Positions 63,507 to 64,000 of a stretch of 64,000 nt of DNA are shown one piece after another. Under the pieces are notes generated by a model. It made no database searches, was not told the origin of the DNA, and worked only from the letters and a program-made list of their open reading frames with translations. The translations under genes were made by a program, and so were the position numbers. The DNA is from Edolisoma coerulescens (taxonomy: Eukaryota > Chordata > Aves > Passeriformes > Campephagidae): NCBI GenBank assembly GCA_013397115.1, contig VWZW01001167.1, positions 1,158,814 to 1,222,813 on the forward strand, given 5' to 3'. The number at the start of each line of letters is the position of its first letter. The first letter of the stretch is position 1.

Positions 63507-64000
63507 AATTAATTCAAATTAACATTTTGTTTATAGCACAGAGTAAGCCTTTTCCTTTTCATAGTTCAAAGTGAACCCTGGGGCTTCTAAATATGCCTCC
63601 TGGTGATTAAATTACAAGATAAATATTCATTCAAAAAAAGAAAAGAAAAAGTACAGAAAGAAGGCAAAGTTACAATTAAAAAAGTGGTAGCTATGAGGAA
63701 GGAATCCACTGCATAAGAAGTGAAAAGGAAAACAGAAGTGACTGACGGGAGTGTACAAATTAGGGCAAAAAAGAAATGAAAGAAAACAGGTTCTGAATGT
63801 GAAGAGGCATTAGAGAGTAAACAATGCACAGAGAATACATTGCTTTGAATGCACAGGTGACGTGACCAAGCGAGGGACAGATCCACCAGGGCTTGGTTGG
63901 CTTTGTAGGGCGGAGGAGCAGAGCTGTGGTTCCCCAAATGGTTGCTGTTCCCCACAATACAAGAATTCAGCATACAACAACTGCCACCCTATTCTGGCGT
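63507..64000. other. non-coding sequence
   Basis: No gene is supported. The minus-strand frame at 63,587-63,973 (128 codons) overlaps another open minus-strand frame and has no recognised domain. Its part at 63,840-63,960 is GC-richer. It could hide an exon, but I see no convincing splice pair. Confidence 0.45.

Noticed and set aside
63587..63973. 128-codon minus-strand frame at the window end
   Set aside because: Very Phe/Ser/Leu-rich low-complexity composition in A/T-rich DNA, overlapping another open minus-strand frame. No paired splice sites were convincing.
1..64000. Search for a novel gene cluster or defence-type system
   Set aside because: The window has vertebrate non-coding texture, avian retrotransposons and no packed ORFs or ribosome binding sites, so no such system is supported.

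Overview
This window looks like gene-poor, AT-rich nuclear DNA from a bird, probably a neoavian and possibly a passerine species. The basis is its interspersed repeats. There are three young-to-moderate 3' fragments of chicken-repeat-1 (CR1) LINEs, with the characteristic 'CACTGGAACAGGTTGCCCAG...' block and ATTCTATG-like tail. There is one solo LTR of a widespread avian endogenous retrovirus family (starts TGTCCTGG, ends AAACCACAACA). There are also two badly decayed CR1-like relics of the older amniote type. I see no operon-like gene packing, no CRISPR array, no tRNA or rRNA genes and no prokaryotic system. Nearly all short open frames are chance ORFs in vertebrate non-coding DNA.

Layout. 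Positions 1-9 kb are unique sequence with simple repeats, an old CR1-like relic (about 6.6-7.3 kb), a G-quadruplex-type motif (8,709-8,740) and a 15-base assembly gap inside a poly-T/polypyrimidine tract (8,993-9,007). A weak candidate exon follows at 9.09-9.25 kb, and a CR1 3' end lies at 10.3-10.5 kb. From 10.6 to 23 kb the sequence is non-coding, with one more weak candidate exon at 16.5 kb. An ancient CR1 relic covers about 23.1-23.8 kb. At 29.6-30.4 kb one CR1 copy is inserted inside another. From 30.4 to 51.8 kb the sequence is again non-coding, with a CpG-rich patch (33.9-34.1 kb), stretches that read like conserved non-coding elements, and microsatellites. The solo LTR lies at 51.86-52.15 kb and the third CR1 at 58.8-59.25 kb.

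The best coding candidate is on the minus strand at 60,773-60,937. It has a good splice acceptor followed by a 54-codon open frame that ends at a stop, which looks like the last coding exon of a gene whose upstream exons lie at higher coordinates, probably beyond the window. A 26-bp tandem duplication sits at its 3' end and sets the present stop codon. I do not recognise the protein. If this exon is real, 60.94-64 kb is probably intron and the DNA below 60.77 kb is 3' UTR followed by intergenic sequence. No functional pathway can be assembled from this window.
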